Notes: generated by a model not told the origin, from the letters alone. DNA of 64,000 nt from UBA4951 sp963616935 (GCA_963616935.1 CAVEMS010000002.1:1-64000), one strand, 5' to 3'; positions 17,552 to 27,530 are shown, counted from the stretch's first letter. Made by a program: numbers and translations.

Positions 17552-18811
17552 TTATTCCCCTTTCTTTTCGATATAAACCGTTATTTCGCCATTTTCCCCG
17601 TCAAAAAGCGAAGAAGATAACGTCATCGTCTCCATTTCGCTGGGGATGATGTATGGCTTATAGATCTTCTTGATTTCCTTTTCGCCTTGTTTATAGACGA
17701 CGTAGACGTTCTTTAAAGGTTCACGGACGCGGAACTTGAAATCGATTTTCCGTTCAGTTTGGCCTAAGTGCAAATAGCTAGGGACGACATAACCGATGCC
17801 TGGACCCGCTTTGACGGAGATAGGTTTTGAGCCGCTTTGGCTAAGGCCGTCTTTGATATAACTAGCGATGGCCGCCCCCGCTTTTCTAGCTTCCATTACG
17901 ACGTTATCCGCCAAATCATGCACATGGAGAACGTTGCCAGCGCTATAGATGCCCTCAATCGAGGTCATGTAGTTTTCGTCGACCGCCGCGCCTCTTGAGG
18001 CTCCTTTCATCGCCCCGATGTTGTCTAATAGGGTGTTATTCGGGACTAAGCCGATGCTAAGGATCAAAGTGTCGCATTCGATTATCCTTTCGCTCCCTTT
18101 GATCGGGCGTTTGTTTTGATCGACCCGTGACAATTCGATGGCTTCTAACCTATTTTTGCCGATTGCTCTCGTCACGGTATGCGAAAGGTATAGCGGTATC
18201 CCGAAATCTTCGAGGCACTGGACGACGTTTCGGTTTAGTCCATTGCTATAAGGGCAAAGTTCGGCGACGCCTAGCACTTTGGCGCCTTCTAGCGTCAAGC
18301 GTCTGGCCATGATGAGACCGATGTCGCCACTGCCCAATATGAATATCTTTTTACCTGGGAGATACCCTTGGCGATTTAAGAGAAGTTGCGCCACCCCGGC
18401 ATTCATGATGCCGCTTGGCCTATCGCCCGGCAACGCGATCGCCCCAGCGCTTCTTTCATAGCATCCTGCGGCGAAAAGGATGGCTTTCGCTTTGACTTTA
18501 TGGAAGCCGCTTTCGTTAGAATATGAGACGACTTTGTCGCTTGTTATATCGGTTACGTAGGTGTTACAAAGACATTCGATCCCGCGCTTTTTCGTTTCCT
18601 TCTCAAAACGATAGGCGAATTCCGGCCCGGTTAGTTCCTCTTTGAACTCGCCAAGTCCGAAGCCGTTATGTATGCATTGGTTTAGGATTCCTCCGAGCGA
18701 TTCATTCCTTTCGATGATCAATATATCTTTTACGCCGTTATCGAAGGCGCTTACGGCGCCAGCCAAACCGGCGGAACCGCCGCCGACTACCACTAGTTCG
18801 ACTTCTTTCAT
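17552..18811 (-). CDS. NAD(FAD)-dependent oxidoreductase of the GlpA/DUF1667 operon
   Basis: 419 residues from the ATG at 18811 (an ATGA overlap with the gene before it). The FAD-binding GxGxxG region is VVGGGSAGLAG (7-17), and a second nucleotide-binding site reads IFILGSGDIGLIMARRL. LNQCIHNGFG and CYERSAGA are typical of the HcaD-like family that accompanies the LhgO/GlpA group. It probably moves electrons between the GlpA-like subunit and NAD(P). The longer open frame upstream reads through the preceding gene in another frame and is rejected. The C-terminal 80 residues form a beta-rich domain, as in other family members. Confidence 0.88.
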   Translation of the reverse strand: MKEVELVVVGGGSAGLAGAVSAFDNGVKDILIIERNESLGGILNQCIHNGFGLGEFKEELTGPEFAYRFEKETKKRGIECLCNTYVTDITSDKVVSYSNESGFHKVKAKAILFAAGCYERSAGAIALPGDRPSGIMNAGVAQLLLNRQGYLPGKKIFILGSGDIGLIMARRLTLEGAKVLGVAELCPYSNGLNRNVVQCLEDFGIPLYLSHTVTRAIGKNRLEAIELSRVDQNKRPIKGSERIIECDTLILSIGLVPNNTLLDNIGAMKGASRGAAVDENYMTSIEGIYSAGNVLHVHDLADNVVMEARKAGAAIASYIKDGLSQSGSKPISVKAGPGIGYVVPSYLHLGQTERKIDFKFRVREPLKNVYVVYKQGEKEIKKIYKPYIIPSEMETMTLSSSLFDGENGEITVYIEKKGE

Positions 18812-20250
18812 CTTTTCTCCCCCTTCTTCGCTTTCGTAAGGACAATGGGGGAATTTTCCTTGCCATAGTCCACTTTCGAGAGGTCGTCGCCTTCCTTCTT
18901 CGCCAATAAGGCGAGAACTTTGGCCATACAGAAACCGCCTTGGCACTTCCCAAAGCCGGCGCGCGTCCTTTTTTTCATCGCTTTGACCGTTAGGCAAGGA
19001 ACGCTACGGGACATCGCCTCTTTTATTTCACCTAGCGACACTTGCTCGCAATCGCAGATGATATGGCCATATTCCGGATTTCTCTTGATGAATGCGTCTC
19101 TTTCCTCTTCTGGCATTTCCTTGGGGTGGCTATATGGCTTGATGCACGGCGTATATTCGTCGTTTTTCTCCGGTTTCAGGTATTTCGCGACGTATTCCTC
19201 GACTAAGTATTCCCCTATTGCCGGAGAACTCACTAACCCAGGCGATTCGATCCCTGAGGCGTTGATGAACGAAGGATCGCCGTTAGATGGGCCTAATATG
19301 AAATCATGCGTAGACGGCGTCGCTCTTAGGCCGCTATAAACGCGGATGCTTTGGCCGAATGGGATGGAAGGCACTAAGCGCATCGCCTGTTCCTTGACCA
19401 AGGCCAAAGTCGGCGTGTCGGTCGAGAGATCCTCTTTGTCCGGCGTTTCTTCGCTACTTGGGCCGACTAGATAATTACCGCTCGTCGTCATGGTGACTAG
19501 CACCCCTTTGCCTTTTTCGGAAGGAAGAGAGAAAAGAACGTGATTGACGAGTCCTTTGGCGTAGTGATTCAAAACGTAGTATTCGCCTTTTCTAGGCTTT
19601 ATCGCCCAATCGATTTCGCCCGCCATCTTCGCCACGTCGTCCGAATGGACGCCTGCGGCGTTAATCACGACTTTCGCTTCATATTCGCCTTTTTTCGTTC
19701 TTACTTTCCAGAACTCTTTCTCTTTGGATAGCGAGATTACTTCCTCCCCAAGATGGAGCGTGACTCCGTTATCGACGGCGTTCTCTAATGCGTGGATGGC
19801 GAGCAAAAAAGGATTTACGATACCTCCTTCAGGGCAAAGCAAAGCCGCTTTAGCTTCCTTATTCACATTCGGCTCCATCTTAAAAAGCTCGTTTTGGTCG
19901 ATGATTCTTGCCATTACGCCGTTTTGCTTGGCTCTATTTTCAAGCTCTTTTAGGCTTTCGATTTCCTTCTCGCTAAATGCGATCGTCAAAGTCCCGCATT
20001 TTTCATATGGCACATCAAGTTCTTGGCAGATCCCTGGCATCATTTTATTGCCGAGGACGTTCATCTTCGCTTTAAAGGTGCCAGGCAATGGATCATAGCC
20101 GCTATGGGAAATGGCGCTATTGGCCATCGTCGTCTCGTCGGCGACATCCAAATCCTTTTCCAGGACCAAGACATTCATTTTGTAGCGGGATAGATTCCTC
20201 GCTATGAAAGAGCCTACGACACCGGCTCCTATGACGATTGCATCATACAT
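18808..20250 (-). CDS. GlpA/LhgO-type FAD-dependent dehydrogenase with C-terminal BFD-like [2Fe-2S] domain
   Basis: Probable glycerol-3-phosphate (or 2-hydroxyacid) dehydrogenase, 480 residues. Rossmann FAD site at the start (IGAGVVGS, 7-14). DAO-fold features include PRKGEYYVL and YSGLRATPSTHDFILGPS. The last 90 residues carry a BFD-like iron-sulfur domain with IICDCEQV and GKCQGGFC supplying four cysteines. SD GGAGGT lies 8 nt before the ATG. It is the first gene of the operon with the oxidoreductase and DUF1667 genes. In this arrangement glycerol-3-phosphate oxidation is the usual guess; no glycerol kinase or transporter is present to confirm it. Confidence 0.85.
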   Translation of the reverse strand: MYDAIVIGAGVVGSFIARNLSRYKMNVLVLEKDLDVADETTMANSAISHSGYDPLPGTFKAKMNVLGNKMMPGICQELDVPYEKCGTLTIAFSEKEIESLKELENRAKQNGVMARIIDQNELFKMEPNVNKEAKAALLCPEGGIVNPFLLAIHALENAVDNGVTLHLGEEVISLSKEKEFWKVRTKKGEYEAKVVINAAGVHSDDVAKMAGEIDWAIKPRKGEYYVLNHYAKGLVNHVLFSLPSEKGKGVLVTMTTSGNYLVGPSSEETPDKEDLSTDTPTLALVKEQAMRLVPSIPFGQSIRVYSGLRATPSTHDFILGPSNGDPSFINASGIESPGLVSSPAIGEYLVEEYVAKYLKPEKNDEYTPCIKPYSHPKEMPEEERDAFIKRNPEYGHIICDCEQVSLGEIKEAMSRSVPCLTVKAMKKRTRAGFGKCQGGFCMAKVLALLAKKEGDDLSKVDYGKENSPIVLTKAKKGEKR

Positions 20251-20373
20251 ATTGCCTGACCTCCGAAATCACCGAAAAGATAGATTTATTCAATGAAATA
20301 ACTTTGTTTTCCGATGAATCATTTTCGATAGTTAAATCTTATTTCAACGCCTATGGCGTTTCAAGTTCGTTTC
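20251..20373 (-). promoter_or_regulatory. Leader and control region of the GlpA-like operon
   Basis: AT-rich stretch between the pnp terminator and the GlpA-like start. It holds a perfect small inverted repeat AACGCC-TAT-GGCGTT (20346-20360), which could be an operator or hairpin. No convincing -35/-10 pair was found. Confidence 0.3.
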
Positions 20374-20400
20374 AAAAAAAGAGCCCAGTTCCCTGGGCTC
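20374..20400 (-). terminator. Intrinsic terminator after pnp
   Basis: On the minus strand: GAGCCCAG, loop GGAA, CTGGGCTC, then seven T. Perfect 8-bp stem. Confidence 0.9.
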
Positions 20401-20414
20401 ATTGCTTATAAGGA

Positions 20415-22670
20415 TTAGTGACGATTGCCGCCTTTTCCGCCATGCGAATGGCCGTTATCGCCATATCGCGATCCGCCATGGCGTTGGCCATGGAAGGATG
20501 AGCCGCGGTTGGCTGGGCGTTCTGGCGCCTCGACGTAATCGGCCGGCTTCTCCTCGAATTCGCGGTGTGAAAGCTTGATCTTGCCTTCCTCAAGCCCGAT
20601 GACGACGACTTTGAGGGTATCGCCGACTTTGATGACGTTACTCGCATCGTCGACGTATTTCCAAGCCAAGCGCGAAACGTGGCAAAGGCCGTCGGTGTCG
20701 CCGAAGAGGTTCACGAAGGCGCCGTAATTCTCGACGCGAGTGACTCTTCCTTCGAAGATCTCCCCTATTTTGGCTTCGCGGACGATGTCGTCGATTCTCG
20801 CTTTCGCCTTCTCTATCATCGCTTTGCTCGTGTGATAGATCGTGACTCGGCCATCGTCTTCGACGTCGATCTTGACGTTATCGCAGGTAGCGATGATGTC
20901 ATTGATGACTTTGCCGCCCGTTCCAATAACTTCGCGGATCTTGTCTGGATCGATGGAGAAAGTGACCATCTTCGGAGCGTATTCGCTCACTTCCTCGCGT
21001 GGAGTTGGGATAGCGGCTTCCATAACGTCGCGGATCTCGGCTCTGGCTTTCTTGGCTTGAGCGAGGGCTTCGCTAAGGACTTCGCGGGTGACGCCGTGGA
21101 TCTTGATATCCATTTGAAGGGCGGTGATGCCAAGCTTCGTTCCGGCGCATTTGAAATCCATGTCGCCGAAGTGGTCTTCAAGACCTTGGATATCGGTGAG
21201 GATGGTGTAATGATTGCTTTCTTTGTCCGGGCTTCTCGATGGGTCGTTGGTGATTAAGCCCATGGCGATGCCGCTGACGACGTTCTTAATTGGGACGCCG
21301 GCCGCCATTAGCGACATGCAACTGGCGCAGATTGAAGCTTGAGAGCTCGAACCGTTGCTTTCGACGACGTCGGCAACACAACGAATTGTGTATGGGAAGG
21401 TATTGACATCAGGGATAACGTAAGAAAGAGCGCGCTCGCCTAATGCACCATGGCCGATTTCACGACGCCCTGGCGTGCCCATTCTTCCGATTTCACCGAC
21501 GGAATATGGCGGGAAGTTATATTGGTGCATGAAGCGCTTTTCGCCTTCGCAGGTGATGCCGTCGATTATTTGGGCATCGCTTAGAGGGCCAAGAGTCGTG
21601 GTCGAGATGACTTGGGTTTGACCGCGGGTGAACATGGCTGAGCCATGGGCCCTTGGCAATAAGTCGATTTGAGCGTCGAGAGGACGGATTTCATCGACTT
21701 TACGTCCGTCTGGACGAATCTTCTCTTCGATTATCAAGGTGCGGACGACATGGGCGACCATCGCTTCGAGGATGCCTTCGACCATCATCATCTTCTCGTT
21801 ATGCGTCTTTTCGTCTTCGTCTTTGATGGCATCGTATTCGTCGAGAACTTTCTTCTTCAAAGCATCGACGGCGTCTTGTCTTTCGAGTTTGTCGAAGATG
21901 CGGACGGCCTTTTCCAAATCGGCGCCGATCTCGTCGTTGATGTGTTGCTTCATCGACTCATCTGGCGTGAAGAGGGTGATTTCGCGTTTTGCCTTGCCGG
22001 CCGCTTTGATGATCTCCTCTTCGAAAGCGCATAGCTTCTTGATGGCCTCATGTCCGAACATGATGGCATCGAGCATTTCTTCTTCTGGCACTTCAGCTGC
22101 GCCGGCTTCGACCATCATGATGGCTTCTTTAGTTCCAGCAACGGTGAGATTGATGTCGCTCTTGGCTTTCTCTTCTTCGGTTGGATCGATGATCATCTTG
22201 CCATCGACTCGGCCGACGATGACTCCGGCGACTGGCCCATCGAATGGGATGTCGCTGATGCACAAAGCCAAGGAAGCGCCAAACATCGCGGCCATCTCTG
22301 GGCTGTTGTTTTTGTCGCAGCTCATGACGGTGCTAACGATTTGGACCTCATTTCTGAAGCCTTCGGCGAATAAAGGACGGATTGGGCGATCGATCAAACG
22401 CGCGGAAAGGGTTTGGTGATCGTCTGGGCGGCCTTCGCGGCGAAGGAAGCTCTGTGGGATTTTGCCAGCCGCGTATTGCTTTTCGATGTAGTTGACGGTA
22501 AGAGGGAAGAAATCCCCTCCTTTTGGCTCATCGGCGCAGCAGGCGGTGTTCAAAACGACGGTGTCGCCGAAACGGACTAAGACCGCTCCGTCGGCTTGTT
22601 TGGCGATTTCGCCGGTTTCGACTTTGAGAGATCTGCCCTCAAAATCGAGTTCGAATGTTTGTTTGCTCAT
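20415..22670 (-). CDS. pnp: Polyribonucleotide nucleotidyltransferase (PNPase)
   Basis: Phosphorolytic 3'-5' exoribonuclease and RNA-degradosome component. 751 residues with the standard order: first RNase PH domain, all-helical linker, second RNase PH domain (with GSSQASICASCMSLMAAG and MGTPGRREIGHGALGER), KH domain with IGTGGKVI, and S1 domain. The final 35 residues are Gly/His/Arg-rich (RHGGSRYGDNGHSHGG), a likely RNA-binding tail. The SD is AAGGAAAAAGAG. It lies downstream of rpsO, the classical rpsO-pnp order, with a terminator between the two. Confidence 0.98.
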   Translation of the reverse strand: MSKQTFELDFEGRSLKVETGEIAKQADGAVLVRFGDTVVLNTACCADEPKGGDFFPLTVNYIEKQYAAGKIPQSFLRREGRPDDHQTLSARLIDRPIRPLFAEGFRNEVQIVSTVMSCDKNNSPEMAAMFGASLALCISDIPFDGPVAGVIVGRVDGKMIIDPTEEEKAKSDINLTVAGTKEAIMMVEAGAAEVPEEEMLDAIMFGHEAIKKLCAFEEEIIKAAGKAKREITLFTPDESMKQHINDEIGADLEKAVRIFDKLERQDAVDALKKKVLDEYDAIKDEDEKTHNEKMMMVEGILEAMVAHVVRTLIIEEKIRPDGRKVDEIRPLDAQIDLLPRAHGSAMFTRGQTQVISTTTLGPLSDAQIIDGITCEGEKRFMHQYNFPPYSVGEIGRMGTPGRREIGHGALGERALSYVIPDVNTFPYTIRCVADVVESNGSSSQASICASCMSLMAAGVPIKNVVSGIAMGLITNDPSRSPDKESNHYTILTDIQGLEDHFGDMDFKCAGTKLGITALQMDIKIHGVTREVLSEALAQAKKARAEIRDVMEAAIPTPREEVSEYAPKMVTFSIDPDKIREVIGTGGKVINDIIATCDNVKIDVEDDGRVTIYHTSKAMIEKAKARIDDIVREAKIGEIFEGRVTRVENYGAFVNLFGDTDGLCHVSRLAWKYVDDASNVIKVGDTLKVVVIGLEEGKIKLSHREFEEKPADYVEAPERPANRGSSFHGQRHGGSRYGDNGHSHGGKGGNRH

Positions 22671-22740
22671 TTTCTCTTTTTCCTTTTTTATAACGCCGAT
22701 AATCTTAGCATGAAACTTGCGATGTTGTTATAGGAAGAAA

Positions 22741-22764
22741 AGAAAAAAGCTCCCAGATGGGAGC
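22741..22764 (-). terminator. Terminator between rpsO and pnp
   Basis: Minus strand: GCTCCC, loop ATCT, GGGAGC, then a T-rich run. Some read-through into pnp is likely, as in other rpsO-pnp units. Confidence 0.85.
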
Positions 22765-22782
22765 CTTCGATTCGAACTAAGC

Positions 22783-23049
22783 TTATTTCCTCAAAGATAA
22801 GGAAGCGATGAGTTTCTCGTAAGCTGCGTGGTCGTTCTTGGCCAAGTAGGCAAGTAAAGCGTGCCTCTTGCCGACGAGTTCCATAAGGGAACGCTTGGCA
22901 ACCGCGTCGCCGTGGTTGGCTTTCAAATGAGCGGTCAAATCGCTGATTCTCTTCGTCAAGATGGCGACTTGGACCTCGGTGCAACCGGTGTCTTTGGCGT
23001 TTTTGCCGTACTTTTGAACGATGACGTTCTTTTCTTCTTTGTTGAGCAT
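22783..23049 (-). CDS. rpsO: Small ribosomal subunit protein uS15
   Basis: 88 residues, the standard S15 length. Typical features are GCTEVQVAILTKRISDLTAHLK and the SLMELVGKRHALLAYL helix that binds 16S rRNA. A GGAG SD lies upstream. Its leader of about 78 nt is long for this genome and could hold the autoregulatory S15-binding structure known from other bacteria, but I did not fold it. Confidence 0.98.
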   Translation of the reverse strand: MLNKEEKNVIVQKYGKNAKDTGCTEVQVAILTKRISDLTAHLKANHGDAVAKRSLMELVGKRHALLAYLAKNDHAAYEKLIASLSLRK

Positions 23050-23133
23050 TCTTTTTTCTCCTTTATTTAGCTCTTAGCGATATCAAAGTCAGGTCCTGGA
23101 GAAAGGGCGAGACAATGACATGCCGCAACGAAG

Positions 23134-23162
23134 ACTATATAGGCGCAAACCCCTTCTTGCAA
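23134..23162 (-). promoter_or_regulatory. Promoter of rpsO
   Basis: -35 TTGCAA (23162-23157), 17-nt spacer, -10 TATAGT (23139-23134). Start near 23127, leader about 78 nt. Confidence 0.7.
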
Positions 23163-23286
23163 GAAGAAAATGCTACTTTTTGCCGAATTTCATGGCGAAA
23201 GTATCCGCTTTCAGATGATTTTCGTTGCGCTTATGGGCGCACGCGCCTAAAATTTCGCCGTGCCGTTTGGCAGGAGGTTTTTCTTT

Positions 23287-25128
23287 ATGGACATTCGCAA
23301 TATCGCTATCATCGCTCACGTCGACCATGGGAAAACGACCCTCGTCAATTCGCTTTTCACTTGCTCGCACACCTTCCGCGAGAACGAAGCCGTGACCGAT
23401 CGCATGCTTGATAGCAATCCTATCGAGCACGAAAGAGGCATAACGATTTTGGCCAAGACCACCGCCATTCACTATAAAGACAGCAAAATCAACATCGTCG
23501 ACACTCCAGGGCACGCCGATTTCGGAGGCGAAGTCGAGCGAATTATGCATATGGTCGATGGCTGTTTGCTTCTTGTTGACGCTTACGAAGGGACGATGCC
23601 GCAAACGCGCTTCGTCTTGAAAAACGCCCTCGAAAACCACATAAAACCGATCGTCGTCGTCAACAAAGTCGATCGTCCTAACGCCGATCCAAGGCGCGCG
23701 GTCGATGAGGTCCTTGATCTATTCATCGAGCTTGGCGCCCCTGAGGATCTTCTCGATTTCCCAGTTTGCTACGTAAGCGCGCTTAACGGAACGAGCTCCT
23801 TATCGCCTGATCCAAGCACCCAAAAGCCAGGCATGGACCCATTGTTCGATATGATCCTTGAAAATATACCGGCCCCGAAATGCGATGTGTCGGCCCCTTT
23901 CCAAATGCAAACCGCTTTACTCGATTATAACGATTTCGTCGGGAGAATCGGAATTGGTACGGTGCGTCGTGGGACGATTTCCGTGGGAGATACCATCACG
24001 GACGTTAGAAAAGACGGCTCCACCGCCAATTTCAAGGTCATGAAGCTATACACTTTCTTCGGCATGAACCGCAACGAAGTCGGAAGCGTCAGCGCTCCGG
24101 ATATCTGCGGCATCGCCGGCTTGGCCGATATCGGCGTAAGCGACACCCTTTGCGCCCCTTCTTCCCTCGAAGCCTTGCCGGCTTTACGAGTCGATGAGCC
24201 GACGCTACAGATGGAATTTGGCACCAATAGCTCACCGATGCGCGGACAGGATGGCAAAAAGGTCACGGCCCGCGTGATCGAGGAAAGGCTTTTCCAAGAG
24301 ACGCAAAGAGACGTCTCGCTACGTTATGCCCGCATCCCAAACAAAGAAAGCTGGATCGTCTCCGGACGCGGCGAGCTCCATTTAGGCGTTTTGATCGAGA
24401 ATATGCGTCGCGAAGGCTATGAGCTTGAGGTCTCCAAACCGCAAGTAATCCAAAAGATAATAGACGGCGTCAAGTGCGAGCCATACGAAGATCTCCAAAT
24501 CGACGTCCCTAACGAATTCGTCGGCGATATGATGACGAGTTTGGGCGACCGTGGCGCGAAACTCGGCGATATGAACGATAATGGCTCGGTCACGAGGCTC
24601 AATTACGTCATCCCATCGCGCGGCCTCATCGGCTTCGTCAGTAACTTCCTTACGATGACCAAGGGCTATGGCATCATCAACCACACCTTCAAAGAATATC
24701 GTCCAGTCTATGCGCATGACCTCGGCGAAAGGAATATCGGCGTTTTGGTTTCGACCGATAAAGGAGAAGCCACCTCGTACGCTTTGCAAAAAGTCGAGGA
24801 ACACGGAACGATGTTCATCACCCCGGGCGACGTATGCTACGAAGGGATGATCGTCGGAGAACACCGTTATCCGGTCGATTTGGCCGTCAATTGCACACAA
24901 GCAAAGCCGATGACGAACGTCCGTAGTAGCACCAGGGAACTAACCATCGTTTTGAAAGCGCCGCGCAAGATGTCTTTGGAAGCCTGCTTAGACTATATCA
25001 ACCCAGATGAGCTCGTCGAAATCACCCCTCACGCCATCAGGATGAGGAAAAGGATACTTAACACCGCCGAGCGCAAGAAATACGACGCCCATCAAAAGGC
25101 AGCCAAGGAAGCGTTATCGGGCAAATAA
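23287..25128 (+). CDS. typA: Translational GTPase TypA/BipA
   Basis: Ribosome-associated GTPase for subunit assembly and stress growth. 613 residues from the ATG at 23287, which has AGGAGGT in front. G1 is AHVDHGKTT (11-19 region), G2 includes RGITI, G3 is DTPGHADF and G4 is NKVDRP, all intact. EF-G-like domains III and V and the BipA-specific C-terminal domain (ending with RKRILNTAERKKYD) follow. It is divergent from rpsO and ends 4 nt before the convergent mtnN stop. Confidence 0.97.
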   Translation: MDIRNIAIIAHVDHGKTTLVNSLFTCSHTFRENEAVTDRMLDSNPIEHERGITILAKTTAIHYKDSKINIVDTPGHADFGGEVERIMHMVDGCLLLVDAYEGTMPQTRFVLKNALENHIKPIVVVNKVDRPNADPRRAVDEVLDLFIELGAPEDLLDFPVCYVSALNGTSSLSPDPSTQKPGMDPLFDMILENIPAPKCDVSAPFQMQTALLDYNDFVGRIGIGTVRRGTISVGDTITDVRKDGSTANFKVMKLYTFFGMNRNEVGSVSAPDICGIAGLADIGVSDTLCAPSSLEALPALRVDEPTLQMEFGTNSSPMRGQDGKKVTARVIEERLFQETQRDVSLRYARIPNKESWIVSGRGELHLGVLIENMRREGYELEVSKPQVIQKIIDGVKCEPYEDLQIDVPNEFVGDMMTSLGDRGAKLGDMNDNGSVTRLNYVIPSRGLIGFVSNFLTMTKGYGIINHTFKEYRPVYAHDLGERNIGVLVSTDKGEATSYALQKVEEHGTMFITPGDVCYEGMIVGEHRYPVDLAVNCTQAKPMTNVRSSTRELTIVLKAPRKMSLEACLDYINPDELVEITPHAIRMRKRILNTAERKKYDAHQKAAKEALSGK

Positions 25129-25132
25129 TCCC

Positions 25133-25807
25133 TTAAACCAATTTATAAGCGTACGATGCGAGTTTTTCGCTGGCCAAACGTACGTTTTTTTCGTATTCGC
25201 CGGCATCGCTAGAGGAATCGCTGATGATGCGGACGGCAGCGAATGGAAGCTTGAGCTCATACGATCCGGCCGCAAGCGAGCCGCTTTCCATGTCGCAAGT
25301 TAGCGCATTCCATTCTTTTTTCAAGAAATCGCTTTGTTCTTTGCTCGCTATGAAACTATCGCCGGCTACCGCGACGCCCATAGAAACATGCTTCTCATCT
25401 TCTATTTTCGAAACCAAGAAGGAATGGAGGCTCTTATCCGCTTCGAAATAGACCTTATCGGTTCCGAAGAATAGCCCGCGCAGATCGCCAAGAGGGGTCG
25501 TATCGATATCGTGATTGACGAAGGAAGTCGGGAAAAAGAAAGAGAACGGCGGGAGTTTTTCGATATCTAACGAACCGCTCACTCCGAGATTTATGACGCT
25601 TTTCGCATCTCTAAAAAGAATAGGCAAGGCGCTTAGCGCCATGGCACTTAAGGTTTTGCCGATCCCGGAAACTACCAAAACGAATTGTTCGTTTTCGCCT
25701 TTCCTAAGCTCATAGGTGGCCGCGCCGTGCTTTATCGTTTTAAGTAACGCGGTCTTTTCCCTTAACGGATTCGCCTCTTTCTCCATTGCGTAGATGAACG
25801 CTTTCAT
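25133..25807 (-). CDS. mtnN: 5'-methylthioadenosine/S-adenosylhomocysteine nucleosidase
   Basis: Cleaves adenine from MTA and SAH (methyl cycle, AI-2 pathway). 224 residues. The N-terminal AMEKEANPL motif, the GIGKTLSAMA phosphate-binding region, the NLGVSGSL turn, and CDMESGSLA plus ISDSSSDAG (catalytic Asp region) all match the Pfs/MtnN family. It is last in truB-ribF-mtnN; its ATG overlaps the ribF stop as ATGA. It converges on typA with a 4-nt gap and no terminator between. Confidence 0.92.
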   Translation of the reverse strand: MKAFIYAMEKEANPLREKTALLKTIKHGAATYELRKGENEQFVLVVSGIGKTLSAMALSALPILFRDAKSVINLGVSGSLDIEKLPPFSFFFPTSFVNHDIDTTPLGDLRGLFFGTDKVYFEADKSLHSFLVSKIEDEKHVSMGVAVAGDSFIASKEQSDFLKKEWNALTCDMESGSLAAGSYELKLPFAAVRIISDSSSDAGEYEKNVRLASEKLASYAYKLV

Positions 25808-26688
25808 AATTTGCTCCTCATTTGCGATAGGTCGGATTGAAGCTGCCTCTTTAGCTCTTCTAATGAGGAGAAGCGCTTCTCATCCCTTATTCTATACGAA
25901 AAATCCAAATAGATGGTTTCGTCATAGCATTCTCCGCTATACCCATCCAGATATATTTCGACGATGGATTCGCTTAGTTTTCCGATCGTAGGCGCCTTCC
26001 CGACGTTAACGATGCTTCGGTATGGCATCCCTCGAAGGAAGGAAATCGCCGAATATACTCCGTCTTTGGGTAACTGATATTTCGCATTTAGCGATAGATT
26101 CGCCGTTGGAAAGCCGATCTTGCGGCCATTTTGATAACCCTTCCTCACCTTTCCGACTATTTCGTAACGTCTCCCCAAGTAGCTATTGGCTTTTTCTATT
26201 TCGCCATTCGCGATAAGTTTTTTTATTTCCCTTGTGCCGATTTTCGTTCCGTCCATATCCCTTAGAATCGGCACTATTTTCGTATCGAAATCTTTCTTAA
26301 GATCTATCGCTTTCCCTTGTCTCTCCCTTCCGAATGTATAGTCCTCCCCGACGACTAATTCGGAAGGATGCATCGGGAGCAATATCTTTTTGACGAAATC
26401 ATCGGATGACATCGCGAAAAACGAGGAATCGGTTTTTAGGACATAGGCTATATCGGCGCCATACCTGGCGAATAGGCGGATCTTGTCGTCTAATGAAGCC
26501 AAAACGGTGCCGCCATTCTCCTTTTCTTTTGGGAAAGAGGGATCAAAAACCAACACCGCCGTTTTCTCTTTGCTTGCGCTTTCGAAGAGCTTTTGATGGC
26601 CAAGATGCAATCCGTCGAAGTCGCCAAGAAGCAACGAGCACCCGTTTGCGTTAGGGACATTCGTAATATTAAAATCCAATCTTTCCAT
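25804..26688 (-). CDS. ribF: Bifunctional riboflavin kinase / FAD synthetase
   Basis: Makes FMN and FAD. 294 residues from the ATG at 26688. The N-terminal nucleotidyltransferase has LLGDFDGLHLGHQKL, the GxFDGxHxGH type. The C-terminal riboflavin kinase has GRKIGFPTANL. The ATG shares its A with the truB TGA, the common truB-ribF coupling. A longer upstream frame overlaps truB and is not used. Confidence 0.96.
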   Translation of the reverse strand: MERLDFNITNVPNANGCSLLLGDFDGLHLGHQKLFESASKEKTAVLVFDPSFPKEKENGGTVLASLDDKIRLFARYGADIAYVLKTDSSFFAMSSDDFVKKILLPMHPSELVVGEDYTFGRERQGKAIDLKKDFDTKIVPILRDMDGTKIGTREIKKLIANGEIEKANSYLGRRYEIVGKVRKGYQNGRKIGFPTANLSLNAKYQLPKDGVYSAISFLRGMPYRSIVNVGKAPTIGKLSESIVEIYLDGYSGECYDETIYLDFSYRIRDEKRFSSLEELKRQLQSDLSQMRSKL

Positions 26689-27530
26689 CAAAATAGCCCT
26701 CTTTCCGAGCGGTAGATTCCATTCTCTTCTTTTTTGTAGACGGCAATCGTCTTCCCTTCGAAGGTGAGCAAGACGTTTTCGCAATCGATCGATTCGAATT
26801 TGAGCGGTTTGCCATTCATCGCGTCTTGCATTGCTTTTTCCGAGATGGCGATTTTTGGCATATCGACGAAAGAGGTCGGATCGAGAACGTCCTTTTCCAT
26901 TATTTCTCCGATTTTCTTGGCGTTAGAAAGATTTATCCCCGAAATCGTTGTCCTTCTTAATGAGGTTAAATGTCCGATGGTACCTAATCTTTTTGCAATA
27001 TCTTCGGCCAAAACGCGTATATAAGTCCCCCTACTTACGTTCACCTCGAAGGTGAGTGTATCGGAAAGAAGGGACTTTAAGGAGATCCGATGGACGATTA
27101 TTTTCCGTTCCTTTCTTTCGACTTCCTTGCCTTGATGGGCGAGCTTATAGAGAGGCTTTCCATTTATTTTGATGGCGCTTGTCATTGGTGGCAGTTGCCA
27201 CGATTCGCCTAGGAAACTAGAGAGGACATCCTCGACTTCCTTTTCGGAATATTCTCTAGGCGTTTCTTTTTCAAGGGTTTCTCCATCCTTGTCTCCGGTT
27301 GTTGTCCTTTCCCCTAATTTAAGCGTCGCGACATACGTCTTATCGTCATCCTTAAGGTAATTCAAAAACTTCGTGCCTTTATTTATCGCGACGATTAATA
27401 ACCCCGTCGCGAACGGGTCAAGTGTTCCTAAGTGCCCGACTTTTCTAGTGCCGAAGCGTTTCCCTATCGCGTTATCGATTTGCCTCGAGGTCATCCCCTC
27501 TTCTTTGTCGATAAGAATAATTCCATCCAT
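26688..27530 (-). CDS. truB: tRNA pseudouridine(55) synthase
   Basis: Makes pseudouridine 55 in the T-loop of tRNAs. 280 residues. The catalytic Asp38 is in KVGHLGTLDPFATG; RGTYIRVLAEDIAKRLG matches the family's second motif. It is first in truB-ribF-mtnN. The promoter -10 TATAAT is 8 nt before the ATG, so the mRNA has almost no leader and no SD. Confidence 0.96.
   Translation of the reverse strand: MDGIILIDKEEGMTSRQIDNAIGKRFGTRKVGHLGTLDPFATGLLIVAINKGTKFLNYLKDDDKTYVATLKLGERTTTGDKDGETLEKETPREYSEKEVEDVLSSFLGESWQLPPMTSAIKINGKPLYKLAHQGKEVERKERKIIVHRISLKSLLSDTLTFEVNVSRGTYIRVLAEDIAKRLGTIGHLTSLRRTTISGINLSNAKKIGEIMEKDVLDPTSFVDMPKIAISEKAMQDAMNGKPLKFESIDCENVLLTFEGKTIAVYKKEENGIYRSERGLF

Noticed and set aside
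21739..22419. 226-codon open frame on the plus strand
   Set aside because: Antisense to pnp; Ser-rich shadow typical of this codon usage.
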